From: Loripinus fragilis | Taxonomy: Eukaryota > Mollusca > Bivalvia > Lucinida > Lucinidae | Assembly: GCA_964019695.1 (NCBI GenBank) | Contig: OZ026524.1 | Location: 15,492,309-15,556,308 of the forward strand | Length of the DNA: 64,000 nt | Direction: 5' to 3' | Part shown: piece after piece, positions 28,280-40,186 of the stretch | How the letters are laid out: every line of letters starts with the position of its first letter | How positions within the stretch are numbered: position 1 is the first letter of the stretch | Position numbers and translations under genes: made by a program | The notes under the pieces: model-generated | What the model was told of the DNA's origin: nothing | The model's database searches: none | The model's input: the letters and a program-made list of their open reading frames with translations, nothing else

Positions 28280-29244
28280 ACATGTATCTGCCACACTAAA
28301 GTTCTTATTTCTCAAAGAAACATTTTCAGTAAAAATGCGAAAAACCCGAACTCCGACTGTACGATTCGAATTAAATACGGGACACATAATGAAATTTAAC
28401 GGAATGCGTTACGCCTGAGTTACCGAGTATGTTGATTCAGAGAATAGGACCTTTTTATGAACGATTTTTAATAATATCCTTATTATTTTCATAGCAAATG
28501 TTTTACGTGTGTAAAAGAACGCGTCTTCTTCTTTTTTTAGGGGGGGGGGGTATAAATGTTTAATTTCTACCTCCCTATAATTCGAGCTAATGCTGAAACC
28601 TCTGGTCCCGAGGATTTCCAATTTACGAGGTTTTACTGTACATATCTTTAGATACTGAATAAAAGAGCATCTTGGGGAAGTCTGAAAATTTCTATTCTAT
28701 TCAATTCTATCTTTACCCGGACTTGAACGATAGCAAGCGGGGAGTTGTTCTAAGGACATTCATAGAACCACACCACCGTTTTTCAACCCGTTTGATTATT
28801 CACAACATTGGAATGCGACAGTTCAATAAAAGGCCAAGGCCCAGCAAATCAAAGCGTTGTCACCATATTTGTTTAAAGCAAAATCATATGGTCTGTTTTA
28901 GCAATATAAGAGATACAGCGATACTTTGACGAATAAGGTAGATTAGAGCATTCAGTGACACCACCATTCAGGAGTTTTACCCAACAGTTTCAAATGAAAA
29001 TGTCATTTGCGTTCACCCATTTATGCTGATGCAAAGTGTGCCCAGGTGTGCCAAAAATGATATAAGTTAAGATTTTCCAAAATTATTTCGTATATTCAAC
29101 AATCAAGCTAGACTACAATCAAGCCAAATCGTTGCCTATATGTTTGAATGGGCCTACCTCGGAGCGGGGAGGGGGGGGGGGTAACTTCCTATGTGTACGG
29201 ATGTGCGGCCCGAATAGCCCGTTTTCAGCTCTGCCAGAAACGTT
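28280..29244. other. Intergenic flank of the array; remnant of a pogo-like end
   Basis: There is no gene here. It holds a run of ten G at about 28542 and, ending at 28641, the sequence GAGGTTTTACTGTA, which is the inverted form of a CAGTAAAACCTC terminus seen in pogo/Tigger-like elements. The partner end is not clear: CAGTAAAAATGCG near 28329 is a weak candidate without a TA flank. A second G run is at about 29166-29180. Confidence 0.4.
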
Positions 29245-29344
29245 ATAGTTATACCATGGGTTGTCCGTCTGTACGTGGAGATAATCCACGAGCTTTAGCG
29301 AGTGGATTATCTTACGTACAGGTGGACACACATGGTATAACTAT
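29245..29344. repeat. Long hairpin (about 44-bp arms, 12-nt loop)
   Basis: The left arm 29245-29289 and right arm 29302-29344 are about 85-90% complementary, with one 2-bp size difference. Both outer ends are perfect (ATAGTTATACCATG paired with CATGGTATAACTAT) and the tip is GTGGATTATC paired with GATAATCCAC. The size and the pattern of small mismatches resemble a microRNA precursor or a small foldback element. I cannot assign it to a family. Confidence 0.8.
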
Positions 29345-32019
29345 TTTATACCACCTACATCAGTGTAGACCTTGCACATCAAGAGACATTTCATGCTAAA
29401 GTTGGTAAAAGGTGGTATATATATGAATAGCCCCCGTATTTGATCAAAATATATATGAAATAGCCCCCCTTTTACTTGGTCAGTACATGAATGGCCCTCT
29501 TTTAGTGTCTCAAGCTTTTGTATACATGTATGTCATATGGTCATTTTAATGTTCCCATATTTAAACACTTTTTCAATCATTTTTGTTGGTTTAAAATGAG
29601 GGCCCCAAGGGGGGGGGGGGTCAGTGCTCCCTTGATCCCTAAAAATAATGCATTGATCTCCCCAAATCCCTGAAAAAAATTCCACCGCTCCCTGAGAGTA
29701 TTTTTGTCTTAAGCCAATTCGCCCTATAAATTATTTTTTCTTTCTTCGCATAATTAAAAACTACGAAGCATGACTTAATGTTCACTCAATAGTTAGCATT
29801 ATACATGAGCCATGGAATACATTTAATAAAGTACATGATACATGAGGCCATCCTTACTTTTTTTTTAAAATGCTCTTTAGATTTGATTTTCTAAAACTTA
29901 GGGACATACCATTTGGTTTTCTGGTGAGGGAGGGGCTACTTTTTTTTCCGAACAGCTTAAACTAGATTTTAATTTAGAAAAAGTAGAAGTTTTTTTGGTA
30001 ACCTTAATTTTTTTTCTACAATTGCCTTTGAGGCCCTATACGCATTAAGGGGCATGCTCTTCCGGAAAAAATGAAAATAATGGTGCGAACTGGTGCATTA
30101 TGCGCGTTCCAAATTACGTTATTATCAACCTAAAATCAACAATTTTAAGGATAATAAATCAGCACCCCAATTATTCGCCATGTTTTTCTCCAATATCAAT
30201 CAAGACGTGCATGTTAGTACAAAAATAAATGTATTTACATTTTAGAAGGGGGTCTGGGGACCGATAGCCCCCAGAAGCAAAAGAAATTTTAAAAAGCAAT
30301 CAAAATGGAGGTTTTCCCATTAAGGTGAGATTTTTTAATTTTTTTTTTTGCTTTTTGGCAGTGCTCTGTAAATCCCCCAAACTATGAGCTTGCTCCCCAA
30401 CTCCCCTGAAATAATTACCAGTGCTCCCCAGCTACCTGAAAATAAATAACCATTTTCCCAGACCCCCCAAATCCCTAGGGCCCCATAAATGTGAGTTCTC
30501 TTTCAGCAAATGTTCAAAAACAGAACTGAAACACCGATGCCCGGCTCTAGTTTTTAAACTTCTATTCAAAGCTGATGCGGTGTCACTTACTTTAGAAACT
30601 TTGTAACCATGCGCGTTCCAGGTTTTTAAAAGACCCTCCTCTCTTTTTTTGTCACAAAAACTGGGACTTTCGGCTGTTTTTTACCCCCCTCGCCCCTTTA
30701 ATCGAAAATAACCAAAAAAAACACAAAAAAAACGAGTTTTATGCACCTGGTAGTTCTGTTGTATACGTTACTTTCTTTTAAAACAATATTTTTCTGCAAT
30801 TGTATGTGTATATGCGTTCATACAGCTAGTGGGTGAAAATGAAATTGACTACCATCATTAATATCATCAACGAAGTCATATTTGATTTAAAGGGAAAAAC
30901 TGGAACATAAAGCATATACAATGGCATTAAATATATGTTTTAGGAATCATGTAAATAGGATATTTGATATCTATTTATTATTCATAATTGAAGCTTAAAT
31001 AATTCTTTAATCTATGTGCCACTGCCATGTATTTGCTTATTTTTATGCATTAAATGACGTTAAATGACATCTACAAAGTAAGACATTTTCTTTCACCGTC
31101 AACAGCTCAATAAATAAAAAGCATGCAGTTACATAGTCAGATCCATCTTGCATTGTAAAAGCCATCAACTAAATGCATCAACATATGTGGCATATGCAAA
31201 TGATCGTATCTACATAATTTGCGTTTTCATGAATATTAATAAAAATGTTACAAATAAGGAAAGTATTAAAAACATAAATAAGCTGATTGCATCCCAATAT
31301 TACCATTGATGCATATTGCTCTGTCATCAGTGATACGATTTGACATGTCCGTTCATCCAATGGTCCTATTTGAAAATTATCTCATTTGCATATCCATAAA
31401 TTTATATTTGTACGCTTATAAAATTAAGGTAAGTCATGTATGTCAACTTGTTTAGTGGGATCGCCTTAATGACAAAATATTGTCATAAAATAGACCCTTT
31501 GACATAAATGAAATAACTTGGTTTACATGGCAACCCATCATGCAATTCGCAGGAATGGGGGTGTTTGGGGATTCTAATGAACAATTTGGCATCCATGAAA
31601 AATTGTCCCCGACTAGTACTACACAAGTAAATTGTATGAAACATGACCCTATAAATTTGATATATAACTCTATTATCCCAGGCACGTCTAATTCACATCT
31701 GCATTGTATCAATTTGGTGTATGACTTCATTTACCATACACATAGCTTCGAATAAGTGCCCATATGCTATATGACACCTTTTCGCAAGTAACCTAAGTCT
31801 CTACAGACGGGATTGTGATTCATCACATTCAATTGCCTCCAGGGCAATTTTGTAGTCCTTTAAGATAGACACACCTCACTGCATCGTATGCACATTCTAT
31901 CTAGCCTTTAACATTTACATCTGACGGTTCTGCACTTTTATGCATCCACAAGTGGTGATGAGCTCCATGCAAGCTGGACACACAGCTGACAATCTGTCCA
32001 TCAACCAGTTTGAACCTTA
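29345..32019. other. Repeat-rich intergenic DNA, C-rich decayed repeats
   Basis: No gene is recognised. Between about 29594 and 30490 there are irregular repeats of a motif like GCTCCCCAAATCCCTGAAAA, bounded by AGGGCCCC near both ends, which may be a decayed element. The rest is AT-rich; open frames at 31452-31755 on both strands show no domain. Confidence 0.4.
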
Positions 32020-32410
32020 ATCCTGTCCGGGGCATATCTGTTATATAATTTGAGGCAGTAATCCCAAATTTAGTGTGTAGATACACCTTTTATCGCAGAG
32101 TGTCGCATACTGTTTTGAGGTTACTGTGATTTTGACCTTGTCCTCTGACCCTAGTTCTAGAAAAATCGTGTCCAGAGGATATATCTTGTATTATTTTGAG
32201 GTAGGAATACCAAATTTAGAGTGTGGATACATGTTGGGTGCCAGAGTGTCCTGTACTATTTTGGGGTCACTTTGGCCTTGACCTCTGGCACATTTCCTAT
32301 ATTATTGGCGGTAGGAATCTCAAATTTAGTGTGTGGACACATCTTGGGGTTGCAGAGTGTCACGCATTGTTTATAGATCTCTGTGACCTTAATATCTGGT
32401 CTCATTTATG
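32020..32410. repeat. Three diverged tandem copies of a ~110-145-bp repeat
   Basis: Each copy contains a version of GGTAGGAATACCAAATTTAG, then GTGTGGATACA, then CAGAGTGTC, then TTTTGAGGTCACTGTGACCTT. The CAAATTTAG anchors are near 32065, 32211 and 32321. It is old and non-coding. A related fragment (TTTGACCTTGCTGTGACC) is near 34500. Confidence 0.65.
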
Positions 32411-32935
32411 AAAATCTATTGTCTTTTGGGACATTTTGTCACATCCTGACACAATTCATGACTTTGCCTAATAATCAACCATCCAACAGTGCAATACAAA
32501 GAAATCCTAGTAGGTGGTACAACCCTTTTCTCACCTTCAAGAAGAGATTGAATTGTATCAAAACAATATCTACATTTTCTCTTCCAACAGAGCACCCATA
32601 CAGGAAAAACAAACTCCTTTACTTCCCAAAGTAGCAAGCCTCTACCTTATGACTGTACCAGTGTTTGAGCTTCCAGGTACTACTTCCAACATGTGGATTT
32701 AATGAACAGCATTCTTTATTAATTATACCTCAGATTGGAACTTTCTGGTCACCTGACCAAGACTGTTAAGCTAACATCAATGCCAAGTTAGCATAAGCGA
32801 ACAAACATATATGTGTTTTCTTACTTAACTATCGTTTTCAATTTCATACTCTGTTCTATTTTAAAAATGGTGATTGAGTCTTCCATTTGATGTAAGTTTG
32901 GCTGATCAAGCTTGTGAAAACAGGCTTACACTTGG
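32411..32935. other. Intergenic, nothing recognised
   Basis: Overlapping short frames on both strands have no known motif. No repeat structure is evident. Confidence 0.3.
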
Positions 32936-33262
32936 TCAAGCTTTGCAGGTCTGTTGCTCTAAGTGTGAAAAGCTTTCTGCCCAACTATTGTCAGAACTGC
33001 ACTGCAAAGCCATCGTCTCTGTGCAATGTAATGTGAATAATTTGCTATCGACTGTTGCTTTTAGCAAAGCAATATTATCGCATGAAAATTGTATGGGTCA
33101 TACTGTGTCAATATTATCAGGGACATAAAACATATCCATTAGTTCGACAAATTTGTCATAAACGTATTTTGCAATTGCATCGTCAATTCCATGAACTGGC
33201 TTTGTCCCAATAGCGTGGCTTTCTGCATTGAACAGCTGCACCAGGTTATCCAATCTGGTTGC
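32936..33262 (-). pseudogene. Coding-like minus-strand frame with one internal stop, family unknown
   Basis: Read on the minus strand from 33262, one frame runs 54 codons to TGA at 33098-33100 and then, in the same frame, another 53 codons to TGA at 32936-32938. The composition is protein-like: the first part has NLVQLFNAESHAIG and KYVYDKFVELMDMFY, the second DNIALLKATVDSKLF. Immediately upstream is a pyrimidine-rich stretch ending TTTACACTAG, a good splice-acceptor shape, and the frame is closed by that very TAG, as expected of an exon edge. It could be a terminal exon ending at 33098, a pseudogene exon, or an eroded transposon. I do not recognise the family. Confidence 0.35.
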
Positions 33263-33635
33263 CTAGTGTAAAGCTTGATCAAAAACAAAAAATAAGTGAA
33301 TATGTTCAGGAAATACCACAATCACAGGCTGTATGCCAAACCAAGGCAGAGGAAGAGAGGGATAACATACCACTTACAGTCACAAGACATCAGTAAGACA
33401 ATTTACGTAAATCAACCAGCTCTCTGTTCACCCATATGCTTTGGTGTCAACTTTTTGTAGTTTGATACACCATATATTACGTCTTTATAGCCCTATTGGC
33501 ATCACGGTTCCAACATGTTCTCCACCAAACCCTCCAAAATATCCATGCCCTCAGAGACTAAGAAACCGGAACAATCTCTCAGGAATAATCTCTTCAACAA
33601 TCTTTTTGTCTTTGCCTTGCAACAGATCAGCATGA
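33263..33635 (-). other. Further weak coding-like traces, unrecognised
   Basis: On the minus strand, 33636 down to about 33545 reads DKKIVEEIIPERLFRFL before a stop, and after the stop the same frame reads GHGYFGGFGGEHVGT. This may be an extension of the same decayed gene or element, but there is no independent support. Confidence 0.2.
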
Positions 33636-33783
33636 CCAGGGCCAACAATTACGATGCTTCCTTAAAGTTAAGGACAACTTAAGTTAAGGAGATGTTGCTT
33701 TCAAAAGCTCTTACTTGTATGAATTTTTTCCTTAACTTAAGTCTTCCTTAACTTTAAGGAGACATTGTAATTTTGGGTCCTGG
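33636..33783. mobile_element. Palindromic MITE-like element, ~148 bp
   Basis: Two inverted arms of about 50 bp, beginning CAGG(G/A)CC and containing TCCTTAAAGTTAAGGA and ACTTAAGTTAAGGA, face each other across a ~40-bp centre. The arms match at most positions. No target-site duplication is clear, so the superfamily is open (the CAGG start recalls hAT). Confidence 0.65.
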
Positions 33784-34713
33784 TGTCTCCATCAGATCAG
33801 CCCTAAGTTTGAAATTTCATGACAGCATAAAGCAGTTCTTGTATCAGGCTTAAATTGAGTGTTCTGTCATCATGTCATTATCAGAGGAACTTTCTGGAGA
33901 ATCACCTTTTTTGGCCTTTGTCAAAATTTGGGATCAGTCAACTGGATACATGAATAGCTGGGCCTTTATATTTATAGAGCACACACAATTAGCAACCAAG
34001 ATGCACCCTTACATCATAAATGAATCGTTGACATCTTGATAAATATTTACGTGGTATTTCAAATTCAGGTCTTCTTCTATAATTTGCTGGTGCATGTACT
34101 TTTTCCAGGCACCTCATATCATTCCCATGACCAAGAGCCAATCTGTGTCCAGAATTGTTTTTGTGTTTTGGCAAAGTAAAACAGCATTCAAATATGTTGA
34201 AGACCCTATTACCAATAGAATAATACAATGTACAAGCATTTATTGTGAGTGGTTTATAACGGCATGATTGAAAATGTTGTTGAAAAAAAAATTGTAAATA
34301 TGAAACATCTACTCTAACATCACTGATTTTTCTGCAGAAAGTACAGGTTTTCTATCCTATAAAAGCTATAACATTCCACAAACTATTATTTTCAACATTT
34401 CTATATCTGACCTTTAGTTTTAAGCATATGAAACATAATTAGAATGATTTAGATAGCATCCATGGCGATGCAAAAAACCCGAAAATGCACCTATTTGACC
34501 TTTGACCTTGCTGTGACCTTAATTCGAAGTTTCAGACGCGGCATACATCCTGGGACACTTTGTCATACACCAAAGAATATTTCTAGCATGGAAGCCGAGC
34601 ATTAACAAAAATAAATGCCATCAAAACCATTTTCTAGGGGTCTTAGAAATTATAAGCTGCAGACTAATAGAAGCAAAGTATATAAAGTGGAGTCAGTGTT
34701 GCGTTTTTTAAGT
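33784..34713. other. Intergenic, no gene recognised
   Basis: A 79-codon minus frame at 33989-34228 has no known domain. A short stretch near 34490-34520 (TTTGACCTTGCTGTGACC) echoes the diverged repeat at 32020-32410. Confidence 0.3.
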
Positions 34714-35907
34714 CTGGGCCAATTTCATCAACGAGTTTACGACGTGTTTTTGTCTTAAAAACATCGTACGAAGTTCGTACGTTAAAAATCGGGTTTCATC
34801 AAACTTTGCGAACTTCTTACTTTTTGTCGTATATTTAAGACACATATTTAGGTGTCGCAGCTGACATCTTTGTCTTAAATATTACAAACTTACTACTTAG
34901 CTACCAAGGCTGCTGTATTTCACACGATTCTAGAGGCTGAAGAGCAAAAAATCGACAAAGGTTTAAATACCTTGAAAGTACTGCAATCAATACCACCCTT
35001 TACATACCATATGGTTTACCAAAATGAGAAAATAAGACCCCCTTTCATTGGTGCTTATGAGTTATTTATTTGTCCATGTAACCTCTCCCATCCCTTCCCC
35101 TACCACGCTGTATACTGTCACCAAGAGATTCGCCTATGACCACCATGCCATCAGTAGCTAATGTATGCATAACCATCACGTCTAAGGGAATGGATTCTGT
35201 AGTAAAACCAACGGGATATTTTTTGTACTTTTTCACATGTCACCATAATTGCTTAAACATACTAATATACACATTCAAATGTACGGGTAAGCCATCTTCC
35301 ATTTGCATGACTGCCAGTGACGACAATGATGAGGGGCTTTCGTCAATAACCCTACGTTCAGCATTCGATAAAGTTTCAAAACGTATGTCTTTGTAGGAGT
35401 ATGTATATTTGGGAGCTAAACTCCATTCGCCCTGTATGGGTTAACATAAAGTGTGTTAACGAGTAATTTTCGGGACGCAGTTTCATGAAACATTTATTAT
35501 GAATAATATATGTACGATCTATGATAATAGTATGTCTCACTTAGGGATCTGTAATTGAGCATTGCAGCAATCAATCATCAGGGTGTGAAGAAAGCCGAGA
35601 CAACCGCCCATAATGCCCACGACTCGGGGCCAAATTTCGAGAGCATACGAAATTTGTCGGCAGTATAGGACTGGTTCTTGAATCTATCATTAATTCTGTA
35701 AATTGTATTTGTTGGACGGATGTTGAGGATATCGGATTTCATAAAAAATAATAAATTTGTATTATTAGTTTTCATCCAGACATGTTAGAAAAAAACCCCT
35801 TCAGTTTCTAGTTCCTCTCAGTATATTTTGTGGTTTTAGGTAATCCTACTGGTTTGTGCCTTACTTGGACATGGTTTCTTATGATTTCGGGAAACACGTC
35901 ATCTAAG

Positions 35908-35945
35908 TGTCAAAGAGTTTGGCTCCAGATCAGACCGACGTTTGA
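35908..35945 (+). repeat. Half copy of the palindrome-centred repeat family
   Basis: AGTTTGGCTCCAGATCAGAC resembles the left arm of the copy at 60569-60632, including the preceding GTGTCAAA. The right arm is missing. Confidence 0.4.
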
Positions 35946-36119
35946 CAAAAGTTTATGCACCGCGTTAAAGGGGTGGATTTCTTAATGGGGTATGCTGTCG
36001 CTGCTCGTTTTCGCATGCGCGGGTCCCGGAATTTTTTGTAAAGTTCTGGGATGGGGATCCATTATTTTCTAGGTGGTCCACTTGCTAATGTTTATGGAAA
36101 CATATGTAACTTGTGGTTT

Positions 36120-36176
36120 TCAAGGGGATGAAGGTCCGGACCCCCTGCCTTCATTCGGATCCGCACATGCTTTTTC
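36120..36176 (-). repeat. Isolated transposon terminus of the GCGGATCCAG type
   Basis: Read on the minus strand this is ATGTGCGGATCCGAATG followed by a GGGGGTCCGGACC block, the same arrangement as at 38742 and at the right end of 55318-55856. Such ends resemble hAT-like CAGNGGCGGATCCAG termini. Confidence 0.4.
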
Positions 36177-36817
36177 TTACATACCTACGTATTTTTCTCT
36201 CTGTATTAAACCAATTTACACGGCTATTAGACTGGTTCTCTCCCTTTAATAGCTTGTCAGCATATTAAGACAGGTAACTACTAGCCGCCATTGCGCCTAC
36301 GTATAGCACACACACTGACGTCATGAGTGACGTGGTATTGCAAAATACCCTTGACATAAAGTGCATTTTTAAACAAGCCGTTTTATTAAGTTATTTCGTT
36401 CTGGGAGTTTATATTTTTTTTCTTTCACTTAATTATCAAATTAGAGCTACTGAAAAAATACTGAAGTTTGTGTTGAAAAATCTTTTCTGGAGCATGCGCA
36501 GTCGGATGAGTAGGATTCTCTACTTGTAATGAAATAGGCGTTACCAGTCGTTATATGCGTAGTGGAAGTGGAGCTTTATCAACGAGGGGAACCAGTCTAC
36601 ACGGCTATTATAAAGTCCGCACGTGACCAATCACATGATATTTGGAGACTGGAGTTAGGCAAATTTAAAAATACGACGTTTTTAGTGAAACGCAAATTTT
36701 TGTTCTTACGAACTATTTAAGATGTTTTGATGAAACTGACGTACGCATTTCTCAGAAAACAACGTACGCACAATTTAAGATATATCGTACGAGCTTTATT
36801 GATGAAATTGGCCCCAG

Positions 36818-38741
36818 TATATCTTGAGATTTATTTACAAATGCTTTTGCAAGACCATCGAAATAGATTCAAGCTGAAGTTCCATATGACTAGAGCACAT
36901 TGTAGGATCAAATCAGACTGGTCTACTTTGATCGAGGTAAATCCTTCACCAGTTGTTACAATCACGCAATTGCATTGTCCAAAATTACGTTTTTACGGCG
37001 GCTTTAGCCGCCGTTCTAATATCATTTTAGATCTAAATTATTCACCAATCAGAAGCATTTTTAAATTCTAATATTCATCACACCAACTGAAAAAAGATGC
37101 TCTCATTGGTTGATACTCAGAATGTCCATACAATCTTATTAAACATGAAACTAAACTTGAAAACATACATGTAAATGGCAGAGAACCAGTCTGTGCACTG
37201 GGTCTAAAAATGCAAATGTATTAACGACCTCATCTCGAATATAGGTCAACCCCCGATGTACAGTATTTGTAAATTGCTGTCACTATCATTGTTTACATGC
37301 CTTGCACACAGTAAAGAAGTACATTATAAAATAAACCACTAAATCCTAAAGGACTTTACAGTATTATCACGTTATTTAAATAAAATATTTGTAACTTTTC
37401 CAATTCCCATATCTGGACATGATTATAGTCTGTTTCATATATTTCAACAATAGTCTTTTTTGGCCGTTATACGGTTATATTCCCAATGCCAAAACGTTTC
37501 TTTTCTTCTACGTTTGGATGAAAAATCTCTATTTCAAGTCGGAAAATATCAAAGAGAAAATCATCGTTATGTAGAGTAAATTGTGTTTAAAATTGTTTGT
37601 TTATTGGGTTCCAGTCCTGCCATTTTCAACCGCTTGACTATCGGCATATCAGTCCTGCTACTACGATCTAAATCCTCTTGTTGCATTATAAGGGCCCAAG
37701 GGTGTTGCGCCCTCTAATGATCGGCATATCAGCCGTGGTTTACTTCATTGCATCAACAGGTTATTTCCCCTGTAAGTACATGAATCAATTAAAACTTGTT
37801 CTCTGGATGCATAAAAAGATAAATACCAACTAGCTGATACAATTAGGTAGCTTAATTTCGTACATCTGTGTGTAAGAATGGAGATGGAAATGATAAAAGC
37901 TAGATGTTATTTTGACTATCTTAACTGTCTCTTGTCTATCACACCTGAAGGAGCTGGTACTTTGGTGTAAGCTTCTGTAGTACCAAGTGTCCCATCCAAC
38001 TTCTTCAGTTTTTCTAATTAATTCGCATTTTATGTTGGCTGGGGAAAGGGCTGAGGTGAACGGAAAGTCGTAATGTATAAGGGAACCCCTGCCATATGTT
38101 TTTTCAGTGTGTTGACTTAGTCATGTTCATGCAAATGATATAAAGGGGAGCCCTGTTCAAATTTGTTTAGGGTGGGTTTGAAGAATCACTTAAAGCAGTT
38201 AATAGGAAATCTAAGCCTACTCTGCGCTTTCAAAATGCTTAGCTGTCGGAATTTTCGTGGGGCCCATGACCCCATGTACCCTAAAAAAATTGTGCCCTCT
38301 TCATTTTGCCCTATGTACCCTCAAAATATGAGTGGTAGCCCTGGTAATATTCAACATTGCGCTGTCTCATATAATACATCATGCAAGTTAACAGTACAGC
38401 TAAATTCAGATTAAATATGATGTGTTTTATGATTAGACAATATAGCTAACAACACTAAAAATTCTCAACTGTAGGCGTTTTCGCGCTATAATTCCCAATT
38501 CCAGGGGTATGTGTCATTGTCCCAAATGGTGAATATAAACCATTGATTTCTAAAAAAAAAGCTTAACAAGTGAATTTAATTTGTTCCATTACAATGGCGT
38601 CAAATTAATCGCAAATTTGCACGTAACCTTTGGGTTCAGGCAATTGAGCTTGCCCTAGCCGGCATATGCATTTTCTTACAAGAGCAGTGTAACTATAGGT
38701 AAAGTCTCTTCTATCAATTACGAGTAGTTAAATGGTCACAT
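36818..38741. other. Intergenic, nothing recognised
   Basis: AT-rich DNA. A TCGGCATATCAG motif occurs twice (near 37645 and 37722), and short TGTACCCT repeats are near 38275-38325. The 114-codon frame starting at 36727 begins inside a transposon arm and is not considered a gene. Confidence 0.35.
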
Positions 38742-39130
38742 GTGCGGATCCAGAGGGGGGATAGAGGGTCCGGACCCCCTCCTGGAAAATCAAAAGTTCT
38801 ATGGGTGTCGTGAATTAGCATTTGGACACCCAGCCCCCGCCCCCCCCCCCTGAAATAGGTTGGACCAGCCCCCCCCCCCCCCGAAACCTTGTTAAATTAT
38901 AGTTTTCTTTGAAATAAACCATTGATAAGCCACTGTAAAACTGTAAAAGTTGAGGACAAAAAATGTTGTCAGAGTTGTTTTCTGGCAGTCGGGCCTGGAC
39001 CACACTGGCAAAAATTCCTGGATCCGCGCAAGGGTCAGTCAGCATCCAAACTCGGGCCACTATCGGACTGCTAGCAAAATTTCATTTGGATGGCGTTTCA
39101 GTGGCGGGCTGATAATGGCCCGATTGTACG
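38742..39130. mobile_element. Decayed hAT-like/MITE fragment with poly-C tracts
   Basis: It begins GTGCGGATCCAGAGGGGG, with GGGTCCGGACCCCC shortly after, then two long C runs (about 38836-38850 and 38870-38882). On the minus strand a short frame reads DPCADPGIFA, and 39100 carries GGCGGGCTGATAATGGCCCG, which matches the GCGGGCCATCAACGGCCCGC style stretch in 55318-55856. I take it as another member of that family. Confidence 0.4.
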
Positions 39131-39660
39131 TGCTTACTGGGTGTCGATCAGTTTTGAATCCTACATGTATTTATTCCTCGATCCTGGCTATGTTCTTTTC
39201 TGGTGTTCGGTTTGTTTCAATGAACGTTTAATTTTACATTAATTTATTGTCAACACCCCCCCCCCCATTTTCTTAAAAACTAAGGACTTAAAACATTGTT
39301 CCCAAACCCATGCTGGTGAATGCCTAAAATTAAAAAAAAAAGATTCGGATGCATATCGCTCAGCGAAAAGAGTTAGATGTGCACAAAACCAAGCGAAAGA
39401 GAGGCAGAAACAGGACCACAGCTTCGCTGGTTTTAGAATCCAGCATGCAAAGGGGTAGATGGGAGTTTCGTCTAAACAAGCGAATTTGGTTGCGTTTATC
39501 GTCAGTATTTGAGAGCCGCCGAATATCTTTTTTAAAGATATTTCTTGTTTGAAATCCAATATAGTTTCAAATTGACATATCAAGGGAGTACACTTGTACT
39601 GTACAAAATATGTAGTAAATAGTTGTATGATTTCCCTTACTCCTAATATCAGCTTTTTTC
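39131..39660. other. Repeat-like DNA with a long minus frame, not a recognised gene
   Basis: The longest frame of the window (158 codons, minus, 39239-39715) lies here. It has no known domain, overlaps a dispersed repeat at its start and a C run at its end, and is judged to be chance coding in repeat DNA. Confidence 0.35.
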
Positions 39661-39765
39661 GCAACAAGTTAAATGAATTCAATAATATAGGAGCACGAAA
39701 GATTCTACTTATCACATGGCATTTAAATTACTTCGAAGTCGCATTTTTGGCGTGAAAACTTTTAA
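39661..39765 (+). repeat. Dispersed repeat, copy 1 of a pair
   Basis: This stretch aligns with 59012-59126 in the same orientation. Shared blocks include AAATGAATTCAATAATATAG-like sequence, CATATTATGGCAT-like sequence, GAAGTCGCATTT and GCGTGAAAACTTTT. Non-coding. Confidence 0.55.
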
Positions 39766-40186
39766 GATTTTTCATCCCCCGCCAAAGGCGGAGGGATATA
39801 GGTTTGGCGTTGTCCGCCCGTCCTTCCGATATCAGTCCACAGCCATAACTAGGTAACCAACGCATGGAATTTCATCCAACTTATACTGAATGTATAAGAC
39901 CATTATGGTGATGCACGTGCAGTTCCATCAGGATGTCACCAGTTATGCCCCTTGATTGCCTAAATTTTAATAATTTTTCCGTCTTCAGCCATACCTTAGT
40001 ATTTCATGAAACTTATACTGAGTATATATGACCATTGTGTGATATGTACGTGGGGTTTTGTAAGGAGATGCCCTTTGTAATAGAAGAGTTATTGTTCTTT
40101 TATTACCTAAATGTCAATGCTTTTTTCCGCCCTCAGTGGAAGCCGAGGAAGCAATAGATGGACGTTTATGAAACTTACAAAGTATA

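Larger units (their letters stand above)
34714..36817. mobile_element. ~2.1-kb element bounded by TIRs starting CTGGG(G)CCAATTTCATCAA
   Basis: The left end, CTGGGCCAATTTCATCAA, and the inverted right end, CTGGGGCCAATTTCATCAA, each continue for roughly 100-130 bp with the same order of sub-motifs: ACGTACG-type repeats, then a second TTTCATCAA, then TTCGTA. Internal sequence 34860-36600 carries no transposase that I recognise, so it is non-autonomous or a pair of solo ends. No clear target-site duplication is seen. Confidence 0.55.

Noticed and set aside
28329..28641. Complete pogo-like element near the array edge
   Set aside because: Only the right end is convincing; the left candidate lacks TA and agrees over about eight bases.
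36727..37071. 114-codon plus-strand frame as a gene
   Set aside because: Its first third is the arm of a transposon TIR and the remainder has no recognisable motif.
39239..39715. 158-codon minus-strand frame as a gene
   Set aside because: No domain, spans a dispersed repeat and a C run, and has repeat-like neighbours on all sides.
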